Positions 9,350-18,410 of a DNA stretch of 64,000 nucleotides are shown here, piece by piece; positions within the stretch are counted from its first letter, which is position 1, and every line of letters starts with the position of its first letter. The notes beneath the pieces were generated by a model. The model was not told the DNA's origin, searched no databases, and was given only the letters and a program-made list of their open reading frames with translations. Origin of the DNA: Flammeovirga pacifica. GTDB lineage: Bacteria > Bacteroidota > Bacteroidia > Cytophagales > Flammeovirgaceae. Position numbers and translations under genes: made by a program. Where the stretch lies: positions 690,258-754,257 of the forward strand of contig NZ_JRYR02000001.1 in NCBI RefSeq assembly GCF_000807855.2, read 5' to 3'.

Positions 9350-9970
9350 TTAATGGGTTATTAATGGAATAATATCGTCTGGATGATGAATTAAATGAGT
9401 TGGATTTTCTTTTTTTAAAATCGAGGCATGATTGAAACCCCAACTTACAGCAATAATATTCATTTTTGCTTGATGACATGCAATGATATCCCTTACTTCA
9501 TCTCCGATATAAATGCATGACCCGTGCTTCTTCATTATTCTTTTTAATGTTTTTTCTTTTTTGAAAAGTCTCGGAGCAGCATAAATTTCATCTATATAAT
9601 TATTTAACTGCTGATGTTCTAAAAATAATTGAATATTCTGTTTAGAATTTGAACTTACTATGACCAAGTTAAAACCTAAATCATATAGTTTTTTAATGGC
9701 ATTTTCAATCCCTTCTACTAATTGTTGATCAACTATCTGTTTGTTCATTCTTTTTTTAACCTCATAAATGAAAAATGGTAGTTTCCACTTTTTTATTTCT
9801 ATGGCTTTAAGTAATTCTTTAGCCGAAAGTTTACTGACATCTCGACTATTTGTATCTATTTCTTTGAGTCTATATTTTTTACTTAATGACCGTACAATAC
9901 TTTCAATTAAGTGGTATGATTGCACAATAGTGCCATCAAAATCAAAAACAATAGTTAAATTATTTTTCAT
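9350..9970 (-). CDS. HAD-superfamily hydrolase, phosphoglycolate phosphatase-like
   Basis: 206 residues with the complete HAD catalytic set: motif I FDFDGTIV at the N-terminus (nucleophile Asp and acid/base Asp), motif II VIVSSNS near residue 100, a motif III lysine in FKKEKTL, and motif IV YIGDEVRDI with two acidic metal ligands. The helical cap between motifs I and II is of the phosphoglycolate phosphatase type (subfamily IA). It probably acts on a small phosphorylated metabolite in the cytoplasm. The substrate is unknown. It is divergently oriented to the ABC permease gene, separated by only 27 bases. Confidence 0.85.
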   Translation of the reverse strand: MKNNLTIVFDFDGTIVQSYHLIESIVRSLSKKYRLKEIDTNSRDVSKLSAKELLKAIEIKKWKLPFFIYEVKKRMNKQIVDQQLVEGIENAIKKLYDLGFNLVIVSSNSKQNIQLFLEHQQLNNYIDEIYAAPRLFKKEKTLKRIMKKHGSCIYIGDEVRDIIACHQAKMNIIAVSWGFNHASILKKENPTHLIHHPDDIIPLITH

Positions 9971-9997
9971 CTGAATTAAATAATTTATGTTCGCAGT

Positions 9998-11032
9998 ATG
10001 ATTGAGAAAACAAAGTCAATTCCCTTTAGAATAGCTTTCTTAGGATTAGCAATAATACCTTTTTTTTTACTGAATATCAGTATTGGTTCTTCCGAGATTT
10101 CATTGAGCAGTATCATTAATGCTGTGATACACCCATCAGAAGAAACTAATGGAATATATACAATTTTTTCTTTAATAAGGTTACCTAAGGCAATAGTTGC
10201 TGTTTTGGCAGGTGTCGCATTATCTATTAGTGGGTTATTAATGCAAGCTTTATTTAGGAACCCTATGGCAGGACCCTCTGTTTTAGGGATTAATTCTGGA
10301 GCCTCCTTAGGTGTTGCTTTTGTGTCATTATCGGCAGGTTTAGGTATCGGTACTTCTGCTTATTTACAATCTTATGGTGCTTGGCTTACTATTTTAGCTT
10401 CTTCTATCGGAGCAGGTTTAGTCATGATGATCATTTTGATTATAGCACATAATTTAAAAGATAATATAGCATTACTTATAGTTGGTATTATGGTCGGAGC
10501 ATTAGCATCTTCTCTTGTAGGAGTAGCTCAATACTTTTCTAGCCCAGATGCTTTACAAGAATATATACTTTGGACTTTTGGCAGTTTAGGAGGTATAGTG
10601 TACGATCAGATTATCGTGATGATGATTATCATATTTGTAGGCATAATTATAAGTGTGACATTATGTAAATCAATGAACCTGATGATCCTTGGAGAACATT
10701 ATGCAATATCAATGGGGTTGTCATTAAAAAGGTATCGTTTTTTAACTATTTTGGCTGCTAGTTTATTGGCAGGAAGTGTCACAGGATTCTGTGGTCCAAT
10801 TGGTTTTATAGGCATTGCAGCCCCACACTTAGCAAGAGTATTGGTAAGAACATCAGATCATTTTAAATTACTCCCATTGTCAGCATTTATTGGAGCGATA
10901 GCAATGCTTGGTTGTGACACAATTTCTCATATTAGTGAGTCAGGAATAGTATTGCCAATAAACTCAATAACATCCTTGATTGGTGCTCCAATTGTTATTT
11001 TAGCCATGTTAAAAGGTAGAAAGTCATCATGA
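9998..11032 (+). CDS. FecCD/BtuC-family ABC transporter permease
   Basis: 344 residues with around ten hydrophobic segments. It contains the family stretches LPKAIVAVLAGVALSISGLL and FRNPMAGPSVLGINSGASLG, and the coupling region GPIGFIGIAAPHLAR. It forms the inner-membrane channel for iron-siderophore, haem or cobalamin import. The stop overlaps the start of the ATPase gene by four bases (ATGA), so they form a pair. No substrate-binding protein or TonB receptor lies next to them, and I see no cobalamin riboswitch in the short upstream gap, so iron-siderophore or haem is more likely than B12, but this is inference. Confidence 0.92.
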   Translation: MIEKTKSIPFRIAFLGLAIIPFFLLNISIGSSEISLSSIINAVIHPSEETNGIYTIFSLIRLPKAIVAVLAGVALSISGLLMQALFRNPMAGPSVLGINSGASLGVAFVSLSAGLGIGTSAYLQSYGAWLTILASSIGAGLVMMIILIIAHNLKDNIALLIVGIMVGALASSLVGVAQYFSSPDALQEYILWTFGSLGGIVYDQIIVMMIIIFVGIIISVTLCKSMNLMILGEHYAISMGLSLKRYRFLTILAASLLAGSVTGFCGPIGFIGIAAPHLARVLVRTSDHFKLLPLSAFIGAIAMLGCDTISHISESGIVLPINSITSLIGAPIVILAMLKGRKSS

Positions 11033-12084
11033 TTACTTTAAAGATAAACGATTTAATTACAGGGTATCATCAAAAAAATAAGGAGAGCCATAAAGTAGGG
11101 CATTATCCCTCTTTAAGTTTATCATCAGGAGATTTTGTGGCCTTAATTGGACGCAATGGTATTGGTAAATCAACCTTATTAAAAACGTTGTCTGGAGACC
11201 TTGAGCCGTTAAGTGGTGAAGTGTTAATCGACGATCAATTAGTGCATCAGATGTCGAATGTTGATCGCTCTAAATTGATTAGTTTTGTATTACCTAATGT
11301 TCAATTAAATGGTAGATTAACAGCCAAAGAAGTAGTGATGTTAGGGCGTTATCCCTATATAAATTGGTGGGGAAAATCCTCTGAAAAGGATCTTCAGAAA
11401 GTAAATGAATCTCTTGATAATGTAAATGCATCACATCTTAAAGATCGGGACGTGAATACGTTGAGTGATGGAGAAAGGCAAAAGGTCATGATAGCAAGAG
11501 CTTTGGCACAAGATACTCCAATCATTTTTTTAGATGAATCTACAGCTCATTTAGATTTACCTAATAGAGTTGAAATATTTCAACTTTTGAAACAGATAGC
11601 ACGAAAACAGAATAAAACTATCTTACTTTCGACGCATGAAATAGAAATGTGCCTACAAGTAGCAGATTATTTATGGTTGCTTCAGGAAAGTAAGTGTATA
11701 TACGGAACTCCAGATGTTATTATAGCAAATAACAATATTAATGAGGTATTCAACTCTAATTTTGTTGGTTTTGATACTAAAAGTGGAGTTTTTAATTTTT
11801 GTTCATTTGAAAAAAGGTTTTCTTTTGGCATAAAATTAGACGTAAGTAAAGCAGATTATATAGGAAGTCAAGATTTAGAAGTTAGAGTTCATTGGCTACA
11901 TAAAAAATTGATATCGGAGGGATGTGTGGAAAATGATAATCCGATGATCCATATTACTTTAAAGCTAGCTGATAATAAAGAACTTCTAGAATGGCACGTG
12001 AATAATACGGGTAAAGAAATGGTGTATCAAGATCATAATAGTCTTAATTTACTTTCCTTAATTACTGAAGACTTTAATATTTGA
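11029..12084 (+). CDS. iron-type ABC transporter ATP-binding protein
   Basis: 351 residues. ATPase core in the first ~250: Walker A GRNGIGKST (41-49), signature LSDGERQKVMIARAL, Walker B IIFLDEST, then an H-loop STHE. It matches the FecE/HmuV group and powers the permease encoded just upstream. The last ~100 residues form an extra domain with no recognised family, longer than usual for this group (about 255-275 residues). The stop codon lies inside a long dyad-symmetry hairpin at 12061-12104. Core assignment is firm; the role of the C-terminal extension is unknown. Confidence 0.92.
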   Translation: MITLKINDLITGYHQKNKESHKVGHYPSLSLSSGDFVALIGRNGIGKSTLLKTLSGDLEPLSGEVLIDDQLVHQMSNVDRSKLISFVLPNVQLNGRLTAKEVVMLGRYPYINWWGKSSEKDLQKVNESLDNVNASHLKDRDVNTLSDGERQKVMIARALAQDTPIIFLDESTAHLDLPNRVEIFQLLKQIARKQNKTILLSTHEIEMCLQVADYLWLLQESKCIYGTPDVIIANNNINEVFNSNFVGFDTKSGVFNFCSFEKRFSFGIKLDVSKADYIGSQDLEVRVHWLHKKLISEGCVENDNPMIHITLKLADNKELLEWHVNNTGKEMVYQDHNSLNLLSLITEDFNI

Positions 12085-12104
12085 TATTAAATACTTCAGT
12101 AATA
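12061..12104 (+). other. long near-perfect hairpin overlapping the ATPase stop codon
   Basis: A 10-bp outer stem ATTACTGAAG / CTTCAGTAAT encloses an 8-bp inner stem TTTAATAT / ATATTAAA with a TTG loop, separated by a 2x2 internal loop. No T run follows, so it is an atypical terminator or an mRNA-stabilising structure. Confidence 0.7.
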
Positions 12105-12105
12105 A

Positions 12106-12139
12106 TTGATACTATATTTAATCAAAAAGTTTATATTTG
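12106..12139 (+). promoter_or_regulatory. probable promoter of the SpoIIE-type phosphatase gene
   Basis: TATATTTG at 12132-12139 fits the -7 box, with TTGAT at 12106 at the expected distance (26 bases between element starts) for the -33 box. Confidence 0.55.
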
Positions 12140-12188
12140 CTTAGTAGCGAATAAGATATTTACAATTTTTTAATATTTAGATCTCAGA

Positions 12189-14864
12189 ATGGAGGTTAAT
12201 AAACTATTTAACAAATTATTCTTTTTTACTCTGATTTTTTTTGTTCCATACTTAGCTATTGCGCAAAATCAGACCATTAAAGGGGTAGTTCTCGATGAGG
12301 ACCACAATGGAGTATCATCTGCAGTTGTATATGTGGATGGCCAGAAAGTGTCAACCTCAAATCTTAAAGGGCAATTCACTTTTGAAACTGCTGATAAGAA
12401 TAAGATCAAAAATATTAATGTAATAAAGACAGGGTATAAAATGCAGACTTGGGCCACTAATGGACCTAACAAGATTACTGTCTTATTATCCTATGCTCCA
12501 GTTTATATAGAAGGTACTGTATTAAAAGGTAAAAAGCCTCTTAAAAATAAATTGGTAAAAGTAAGTGGAGCCCCATTTACAGCCGTAAAAACAAATATTG
12601 ATGGTAAATTTAAACTTAAAGTAAGCCGTAAATTTATTGTTAAAACTTCTACTGTTTTTCTTGTAGATGGAGAACCTGTTTCTTCTAGTCAATTCTTTTT
12701 TAGTAAACAGCTAAATAATGTAACGATAAATCTTCCAGAAGATAAAAACTCTCCAGAAAAACCAACAGTAATTGCTAAAAATTCAACAAAGACAAAATTA
12801 AAAGCAACTACACTAGTAGAAGAGAAAGAAGAAGATATTTTTTTAGATCCAATTTTAGTAGTTGTAGTCTATGATGAAGATATATCCCCAGCAGATTCAT
12901 TATTGGTCAATGTAGATCAACAAGAATTTGTTACAGATAGAAATGGTGAATTTGAAGTTTATGCTGATTCGTTAAATGAGAATACACTAACTATAGATAA
13001 CTATGAGATTGTGAAAACAAAATATGATTATGAAGATAATTATATGTTTGTTTACATCAGTAATAATGATGAAAACGGCGGTCTCAAACAAGAACCTAAT
13101 ATTGAGTATTCAGAAAACTTCCAAACAGTTTTCAATACGTTAGAAGCTGAAAAGCAAATATTACAAGAAACAGGAGTGAGTCTTAGAAAAGAGATTCAAA
13201 AGATTTCTGAAAAACTGGAAAAAGATCAAGATTCAAGAAAGAAAGAGGCGGCCTTAAAAGCATATCTAGAACGATTAACTACCTCATTGATTGAAAATGA
13301 ATTGGCTTATGAAGATGCACAATTCAAAACAAATCAAATGATGGAAAGAATGAGGTCTCAGATAAATCAGCAGACAACAACGATTGAGCAGATCGAGATA
13401 GAAAAGGAGTCGGTTGAAAAGGAAAGAATGCTATATTTTATTATTGCAGCCATTTCATTAATCCTCATCTTTATTTTCTATAAGAACCTTCAGAAATTAA
13501 AAGAACAACGTGATGATCTTAGAGAGGTGACCGAAAGATTACAAGAAGCAAAAGATGATGTGATTAAATCACATGAAGAAATGCTTTCGGTAAAAGATAT
13601 TGGTCAAAAATTCACCTCTCAATTAGATTTTGAGAATCATATGGTAGAACTTCAAGAGAGTGTAAATGAATTATTACCTTCATCAACATTTGGTATTGGA
13701 GTCTATAATAAATTAGAAAGACGTATTGAGTTTAGAAACCAAGTATCGGATTTGGGTGTTGAAACATTCTATTCAGAATCAATCGATAATCCTTATAGTC
13801 TTGCATCTTGGTGTTTTAATAATGAAGTAGAGTTGATTATCAACAATTTCGATACAGAAACAAATCTTTATATACCACAATCAAAAGAGAGTTTAAGTAG
13901 TAGAAACAAGTCGGTAATTTACATGCCATTAATAATTGATTCTAAAGCGATTGGAGTGATAACAATTCAGGCTGTCAATGAAAATCAATATGAAGAATTA
14001 AATGTTTCTACATTAAAGTCATTGGCTTCTTATGCATCAATTGCGGTATCCAATAATATTGCATTTAAAGAATTAAAGGAGAAAAATAAGAGTATTTACG
14101 ATAGTATGCGTTATGCTAAGACTCTCCAAAATGCGATTTTACCTTCAGATAAAATATTAAAACAAAGCTTTAACGACTTATTCTTACTTTATAGATCTAA
14201 AGAATTAGTATCAGGAGATTTCTATTGGTACAAAGAAAAGAATGTTGATGGTAAAGTTAGGAAGTTAGTGGCAGTTGTTGATTGTACAGGACATGGTGTT
14301 CCAGGTGCATTTATGTCTATGATTGGTAATGCATTACTAAATGATATTACTAACACTAAGACAAAAATTCCTACAGTAGATATCCTCAATGCACTGAATG
14401 AAGGTGTACAAGATTCTCTAAGACAAGAAGAGTCTTTAAATGATGACGGTATGGATTTAGCTTTAATCAGTATTGAAGAAGGGGAGAATGATGAGATGGA
14501 TATTGAATTTACTGGAGCAAAACGTCCATTATATGTTTATCATCAAGATCAGCATGAGTTAAACGTAATGAATGGAGATAATAAATCTATTGGTTATTCA
14601 ACTCGTCGAGTAAAAGAATTTACATCTACGAAATTCAAATTAAAGAAAAACGATATCATTTATCTTACTTCTGATGGGTTTGTAGATCAAAATAATATTG
14701 GTAGAGAAAAAATTGGTTCATTGAAGTTGAAAAACTTACTCAGTAATAATGCTAACCTGTCAATGGATGAGCAAAAGAAATTACTAGAATCAACTTTAGA
14801 TCAACACCAACAAGGAGGGGTGGAACAAAGAGACGACATTACAATAATGGGCTTGAAATTGTAA
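12189..14864 (+). CDS. membrane-anchored SpoIIE-type (PP2C) phosphatase with carboxypeptidase-like and GAF domains
   Basis: 891 residues. A signal peptide (to about 25, ending AIAQ) is followed by a carboxypeptidase-regulatory-like beta domain (about 28-95, IKGVVLDEDHNGVSSAVVYV) and two weaker beta domains to about 290. Then come a coiled coil (about 305-410), one membrane helix (about 417-437), a second coiled coil, a GAF domain (about 475-630) and a C-terminal SpoIIE/RsbU phosphatase (about 650-891). The phosphatase has GDFYWY, the metal-binding VVDCTGHGVPGAFMSMIG, and DDGMDLALI / QRDDITIMGLKL. It should dephosphorylate a Ser/Thr-phosphorylated partner such as an anti-sigma antagonist in response to an envelope or cytoplasmic signal. 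No such partner is encoded nearby. A terminator follows. Confidence 0.87.
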   Translation: MEVNKLFNKLFFFTLIFFVPYLAIAQNQTIKGVVLDEDHNGVSSAVVYVDGQKVSTSNLKGQFTFETADKNKIKNINVIKTGYKMQTWATNGPNKITVLLSYAPVYIEGTVLKGKKPLKNKLVKVSGAPFTAVKTNIDGKFKLKVSRKFIVKTSTVFLVDGEPVSSSQFFFSKQLNNVTINLPEDKNSPEKPTVIAKNSTKTKLKATTLVEEKEEDIFLDPILVVVVYDEDISPADSLLVNVDQQEFVTDRNGEFEVYADSLNENTLTIDNYEIVKTKYDYEDNYMFVYISNNDENGGLKQEPNIEYSENFQTVFNTLEAEKQILQETGVSLRKEIQKISEKLEKDQDSRKKEAALKAYLERLTTSLIENELAYEDAQFKTNQMMERMRSQINQQTTTIEQIEIEKESVEKERMLYFIIAAISLILIFIFYKNLQKLKEQRDDLREVTERLQEAKDDVIKSHEEMLSVKDIGQKFTSQLDFENHMVELQESVNELLPSSTFGIGVYNKLERRIEFRNQVSDLGVETFYSESIDNPYSLASWCFNNEVELIINNFDTETNLYIPQSKESLSSRNKSVIYMPLIIDSKAIGVITIQAVNENQYEELNVSTLKSLASYASIAVSNNIAFKELKEKNKSIYDSMRYAKTLQNAILPSDKILKQSFNDLFLLYRSKELVSGDFYWYKEKNVDGKVRKLVAVVDCTGHGVPGAFMSMIGNALLNDITNTKTKIPTVDILNALNEGVQDSLRQEESLNDDGMDLALISIEEGENDEMDIEFTGAKRPLYVYHQDQHELNVMNGDNKSIGYSTRRVKEFTSTKFKLKKNDIIYLTSDGFVDQNNIGREKIGSLKLKNLLSNNANLSMDEQKKLLESTLDQHQQGGVEQRDDITIMGLKL

Positions 14865-14883
14865 AGCTTCCTTTTCAAAAAGT

Positions 14884-14919
14884 AAAAAGGCTATCTCAAA
14901 ATTTTGAGATAGCCTTTTT
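14884..14919. terminator. 36-bp perfect palindromic terminator
   Basis: AAAAAGGCTATCTCAAAA is followed directly by its exact reverse complement, with T residues on both sides. It closes the phosphatase gene and may also terminate dnaN transcription from the other strand. Confidence 0.9.
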
Positions 14920-15011
14920 ATTTGATCTATTTTTTAAGATGATTTCCTTAAACTATAATATTCCAATTAGTGAAAAAAGAATATTTAAAGACCTAAGTTG
15001 TTGAACTAAGG

Positions 15012-16142
15012 TTAGTAAGAAAAGTTATGTAACATGATAGGCATCACTAACATAAGAACATCTTCTGTTTCTGGTTGATCTTCAGGAACAATAAGACCTG
15101 CCATACCTGGCTCAGATAGTCTTAATGTTACACGATCAGAAGAAATATTGTTCAATATTTCGATTAAAAACTTAGCGTTAAAACCAATTTCTAAATCTTC
15201 ACCATCATGTTCACAGAATAAACGTTCTTTAGCTTCATTAGAAAAGTCTAAATCTTCCGCAGAAACAAATAATTCATTGTCTTGAACCTTAAAACGAACT
15301 TGATTAGTTGTTTTGTTAGCGTAAATAACAATACGTTTTAAACAACCTAATAAAGCTTGACGATCAAGTGTTACTAAATTATTGTTGTTTAAAGGAATTA
15401 CATTTTCATAATCTGGGAATCTCTCATCAATTAATCTAGAGATTAGACGCATTGTACCAAAAGTAAATACAGCATATTGCTCATTAAACTCTAAAGATAC
15501 ATTTGTTTCATCTGCAGGTAAGATATTCTTTAATTGAGTCAGTGCTTTTTTTCCTAAAATGATAGGTTGCATCATTCCAGAAACCTCAATGTCATTTCTT
15601 CTGTATCTAACTAAACGATGTGAATCTGTAGCTACAAAATCAGAATGCTCTTCAGTTAAATTAAAGAAGACGCCATTCATGTTTGGTTTCATGTCATCGC
15701 TACTCGTTGCGAATAGAGTAAATCCAATGGCATCTAATAAAGTAATAGAAGACATTGATAATGCACTTGACATATCAATATTTGGATTTGAAGGATAATC
15801 TTCAGCGTTTTCACCTGCTAATTTATATCTACCGTTATCAGAGGCGATTTCAATAGTGTAGGTGTCAAAATCAATAGAGAAAGTAACTGGTTGCTCTGGT
15901 AAGTTTTTCAGGGTATCAGTTAACATTCTTGCAGGAATAGCTACATTTCCATCAGAGTCTGCTTCAACATTAATTTCAGAAATAATTGTTGTATGCATGT
16001 CAGATGCAGTAATTCTTAGTAAACCACCTGAGATCTCGAAAAGGAAATTTTCAAGAATAGGCATAGATGGATTATTAGGAATGACCCCATTTAGCATCTG
16101 AATTTGCTTCAGAATGGTAGATGTTGAGGCTGTAAATTTCAT
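15012..16142 (-). CDS. dnaN: DNA polymerase III beta sliding clamp
   Basis: 376 residues in three repeated clamp domains (about 1-120, 125-245, 246-376). It forms a dimeric ring that tethers the replicative polymerase and other partners to DNA. The N-terminal MKFTASTSTILKQIQMLNGV and the C-terminal end VLMLVMPIMLHNF, which matches the usual (V/Y)xxPMxx ending at the partner-binding pocket, identify it. The gene is not next to dnaA, as is common in Bacteroidota. It lies 20 bases downstream of trpS in the same direction, so the two are probably one operon. Confidence 0.97.
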   Translation of the reverse strand: MKFTASTSTILKQIQMLNGVIPNNPSMPILENFLFEISGGLLRITASDMHTTIISEINVEADSDGNVAIPARMLTDTLKNLPEQPVTFSIDFDTYTIEIASDNGRYKLAGENAEDYPSNPNIDMSSALSMSSITLLDAIGFTLFATSSDDMKPNMNGVFFNLTEEHSDFVATDSHRLVRYRRNDIEVSGMMQPIILGKKALTQLKNILPADETNVSLEFNEQYAVFTFGTMRLISRLIDERFPDYENVIPLNNNNLVTLDRQALLGCLKRIVIYANKTTNQVRFKVQDNELFVSAEDLDFSNEAKERLFCEHDGEDLEIGFNAKFLIEILNNISSDRVTLRLSEPGMAGLIVPEDQPETEDVLMLVMPIMLHNFSY

Positions 16143-16162
16143 TTTAAATCTATTTTTAAATA

Positions 16163-17131
16163 TTAGTAACCAACAATTGTTCGAACTTCAGCTAATTTTT
16201 TGTGAGCAATTCGTCTTGCTTTTTCTTCACCTACGCTAAGTTCTTTTTCTAATTCGTCTAAATTAGACATATAATAATCAAACTTTTCTCTAGCAGTTTC
16301 ATACCTATCCAAGATCAAGTTTAATAAGGCTGTTTTAGCATGACCATAACCATAGTTACCGCCTTCATAATTAGCTCTCATTTCAGCAATTTGCCCTTCA
16401 GAGGCCATTAATTTATATAAAGCAAAAACATTACAAGTATCAGGATTTTTAGGTTCTTCTAAAGGAGTAGAATCTGTTTGGATTCCCATTACTTGTTTTT
16501 TCAATTGTTTTTTAGGTAGAAAAATGTCAATCACATTTCCATATGATTTACTCATTTTACTGCCATCTGTACCAGGAATAGTCATCAATTGTTCATTGAT
16601 AACAGCTTCTGGACTAACAAATGTTTCTCCGTAAGTTCTATTAAATGCAGAAGTAATATCTCTAGTAATTTCTAAATGTTGCTTCTGGTCTTTTCCAACA
16701 GGCACTTTTTCGGCATCATATAAAATGATATCACATGCCATTAATACAGGATATGTAAATAAACCTGCATTCACATCACTTAATTTGTCTGATTTATCTT
16801 TAAATGAATGGGCATTAGCCAACATTGGAAAAGGAGTAAGACAACTTAAATACCACGTTAATTCACAAACTTCAGGAATTTTAGATTGACGATAAAAGAT
16901 ATTCTTATTAGTATCGAAACCTAAAGAAAGCCAAGCAGCAGCAGTTGCATATACATTTTCTTTTCTAGTTTCTGCATCCTTTATGGTTGTCATAGAATGT
17001 AGATCAGCGATAAAGAAGAATGCTTCGTTGTCACTTGATTTTGATAGTTCGATAGCAGGTTCGATTGCACCTAGAACATTTCCTAAATGTTGTCTGCCAG
17101 AACTTTGTACTCCTGTTAGAATTCTTGCCAT
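16163..17131 (-). CDS. trpS: tryptophanyl-tRNA synthetase
   Basis: 322 residues, class Ic synthetase, charging tRNA-Trp in the cytoplasm. The HIGH-like motif appears as GRQHLGNVLGAI near residue 13 and the KMSKS loop as DGSKMSKSYGN near residue 190. Length and both motifs match bacterial TrpRS of the shorter type. It is followed by dnaN at a 20-base spacing. No T-box or trp attenuator is visible upstream. Confidence 0.97.
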   Translation of the reverse strand: MARILTGVQSSGRQHLGNVLGAIEPAIELSKSSDNEAFFFIADLHSMTTIKDAETRKENVYATAAAWLSLGFDTNKNIFYRQSKIPEVCELTWYLSCLTPFPMLANAHSFKDKSDKLSDVNAGLFTYPVLMACDIILYDAEKVPVGKDQKQHLEITRDITSAFNRTYGETFVSPEAVINEQLMTIPGTDGSKMSKSYGNVIDIFLPKKQLKKQVMGIQTDSTPLEEPKNPDTCNVFALYKLMASEGQIAEMRANYEGGNYGYGHAKTALLNLILDRYETAREKFDYYMSNLDELEKELSVGEEKARRIAHKKLAEVRTIVGY

Positions 17132-17439
17132 TATTGTGTTATCTGACTTGTCTAATTAGTTAAATTTTCAATCTGTAAAATTAATAAAAAAAAGTGTTTT
17201 CATGAATAAAAAAGATAGAGTTTAAAAAATTTAATGATTAAGTGATTTAAAACTCAAACGTATGAAAACAATATATGATAAGTAGCCTTTTATTAAGTCT
17301 TCTTAAAGAGCTTATAAGGATATAACTTAATTTTAAAGTCATTAAAAATTTACAAGTTTAGTGATGAAAAACATTGATTTAAACAGTAGGCATTAATTAC
17401 ATTGTGTAAAAATTAAATTCAAAAATTTATAAATGATAT
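17132..17439. other. 308-base divergent intergenic region between trpS and the carbonic anhydrase-like gene
   Basis: Very AT-rich; it must hold both promoters. I find no clear TAnnTTTG box, strong dyad, ORF or RNA gene here. Confidence 0.6.
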
Positions 17440-17955
17440 ATGGCACTAATTAAAAAAGTAAAAGGAGTTGCTCCCGAAATTGGAGAGAATTGTTTCTTAG
17501 CAGAAAATTGTACTGTTGTAGGAGATGTTACAATGGGGAAAGATTGTAGTGTGTGGTTTAGTGCAGTTGTAAGAGGGGATGTAAATACTATCAAAATTGG
17601 AGATAAATGTAACATTCAAGATGGTGCGGTTATCCATGCTACTTATCAAACGTCTGCTACTACCTTAGGTAATAATGTTTCAATTGGTCATAATGCTTTA
17701 GTACATGGCTGTACTATTCATGATAATGTACTAGTAGGAATGGGAGCAATTGTTATGGATGATGCTGTAGTAGAAGAAAACGTTTTGATTGCAGCAGGAG
17801 CAGTAGTTTTACAAAATGCTAGATTAGAATCAGGATATTTATATGCTGGAATACCAGCCAAAAAGATTAAACCATTAGATGATAAATTAAAGGCTGTTTT
17901 TGAAAGAACGGCAAATAATTATGTGATGTACAGTAGTTGGTTTGATGAAGAATAA
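17440..17955 (+). CDS. gamma-carbonic anhydrase family hexapeptide-repeat protein
   Basis: 171 residues built almost wholly of left-handed beta-helix hexapeptide repeats. The three zinc-ligand histidines of the gamma-carbonic anhydrase family are present as His66 (VIHAT), His84 (IGHNA) and His89 (LVHGC). A C-terminal helix packs after YLYAGIPAKKIKPL. It resembles YrdA/PaaY proteins, trimeric cytoplasmic enzymes or enzyme-like proteins, several of which have little or no carbonic anhydrase activity. It stands alone between a 308-base upstream gap and a terminator. Family is certain, CO2 hydration activity is not. Confidence 0.92.
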   Translation: MALIKKVKGVAPEIGENCFLAENCTVVGDVTMGKDCSVWFSAVVRGDVNTIKIGDKCNIQDGAVIHATYQTSATTLGNNVSIGHNALVHGCTIHDNVLVGMGAIVMDDAVVEENVLIAAGAVVLQNARLESGYLYAGIPAKKIKPLDDKLKAVFERTANNYVMYSSWFDEE

Positions 17956-17960
17956 ATAAA

Positions 17961-17985
17961 AAAGGGAAGCAATTTGCTTCCCTTT
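17961..17985. terminator. bidirectional terminator
   Basis: AAAGGGAAGC / GCTTCCCTTT stem with an AATTT loop, flanked by A and T runs, between the convergent carbonic anhydrase-like and ferredoxin genes. Confidence 0.9.
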
Positions 17986-18001
17986 ATTTTTTTTGCTTGA
18001 C

Positions 18002-18349
18002 TTATTCGTCATGCAGCCATTCTTTTTTTGCTGTAAGTTCTTCTTCAGACTCTCTGTAGTCAGGATCGTCTACACAACAATCTACAGGACATACAGCAGC
18101 ACACTGTGGTTCTTCATGGAAACCGATACATTCAGTACACTTATCAGGAACGATGTAATAGAACTCATCAGAAACAGGTTCTTGATCTGCATCTCCTTCA
18201 ATAGAGGTACCATCTTCTAATTCAATAGAAGTTAAACTTGTGCCGTCACCCCAAGTCCATTCAACTCCACCTTCATAGATGGCAGTGTTTGGGCATTCTG
18301 GTTCACAAGCTCCACAGTTAATACATTCGTCGGTGATAATGATCGCCAT
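18002..18349 (-). CDS. 2[4Fe-4S] ferredoxin
   Basis: 115 residues. The first cluster motif is [12 protein letters not shown] near the N-terminus and the second is [21 protein letters not shown] further on, each supplying three cysteines plus one to the partner cluster. The spacing between motifs includes an acidic insert of about 45 residues, and the C-terminal end is acidic, as in the ferredoxin form common in Bacteroidota. It is a cytoplasmic low-potential electron carrier for oxidoreductases. It is monocistronic, with a structured leader upstream (18374-18410). Confidence 0.93.
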   Translation of the reverse strand: MAIIITDECINCGACEPECPNTAIYEGGVEWTWGDGTSLTSIELEDGTSIEGDADQEPVSDEFYYIVPDKCTECIGFHEEPQCAAVCPVDCCVDDPDYRESEEELTAKKEWLHDE

Positions 18350-18373
18350 ATTGAAATTTTATGTTTTAAAAAG

Positions 18374-18410
18374 CGTCTTTTGGTTAGTGGTTCGCTAACG
18401 ATATGAGACG
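18374..18410 (-). promoter_or_regulatory. nested dyad in the leader of the ferredoxin gene
   Basis: On the minus strand CGTCT...AGACG encloses GTTAG...CTAAC, ending 25 bases before the start codon. It could be an mRNA structure or a regulator site. No known riboswitch matches. Confidence 0.4.

Noticed and set aside
9971..9997. Cobalamin riboswitch before the BtuC/FecCD permease
   Set aside because: The gap to the divergent gene is only 27 bases and contains no B12-box or structured leader.
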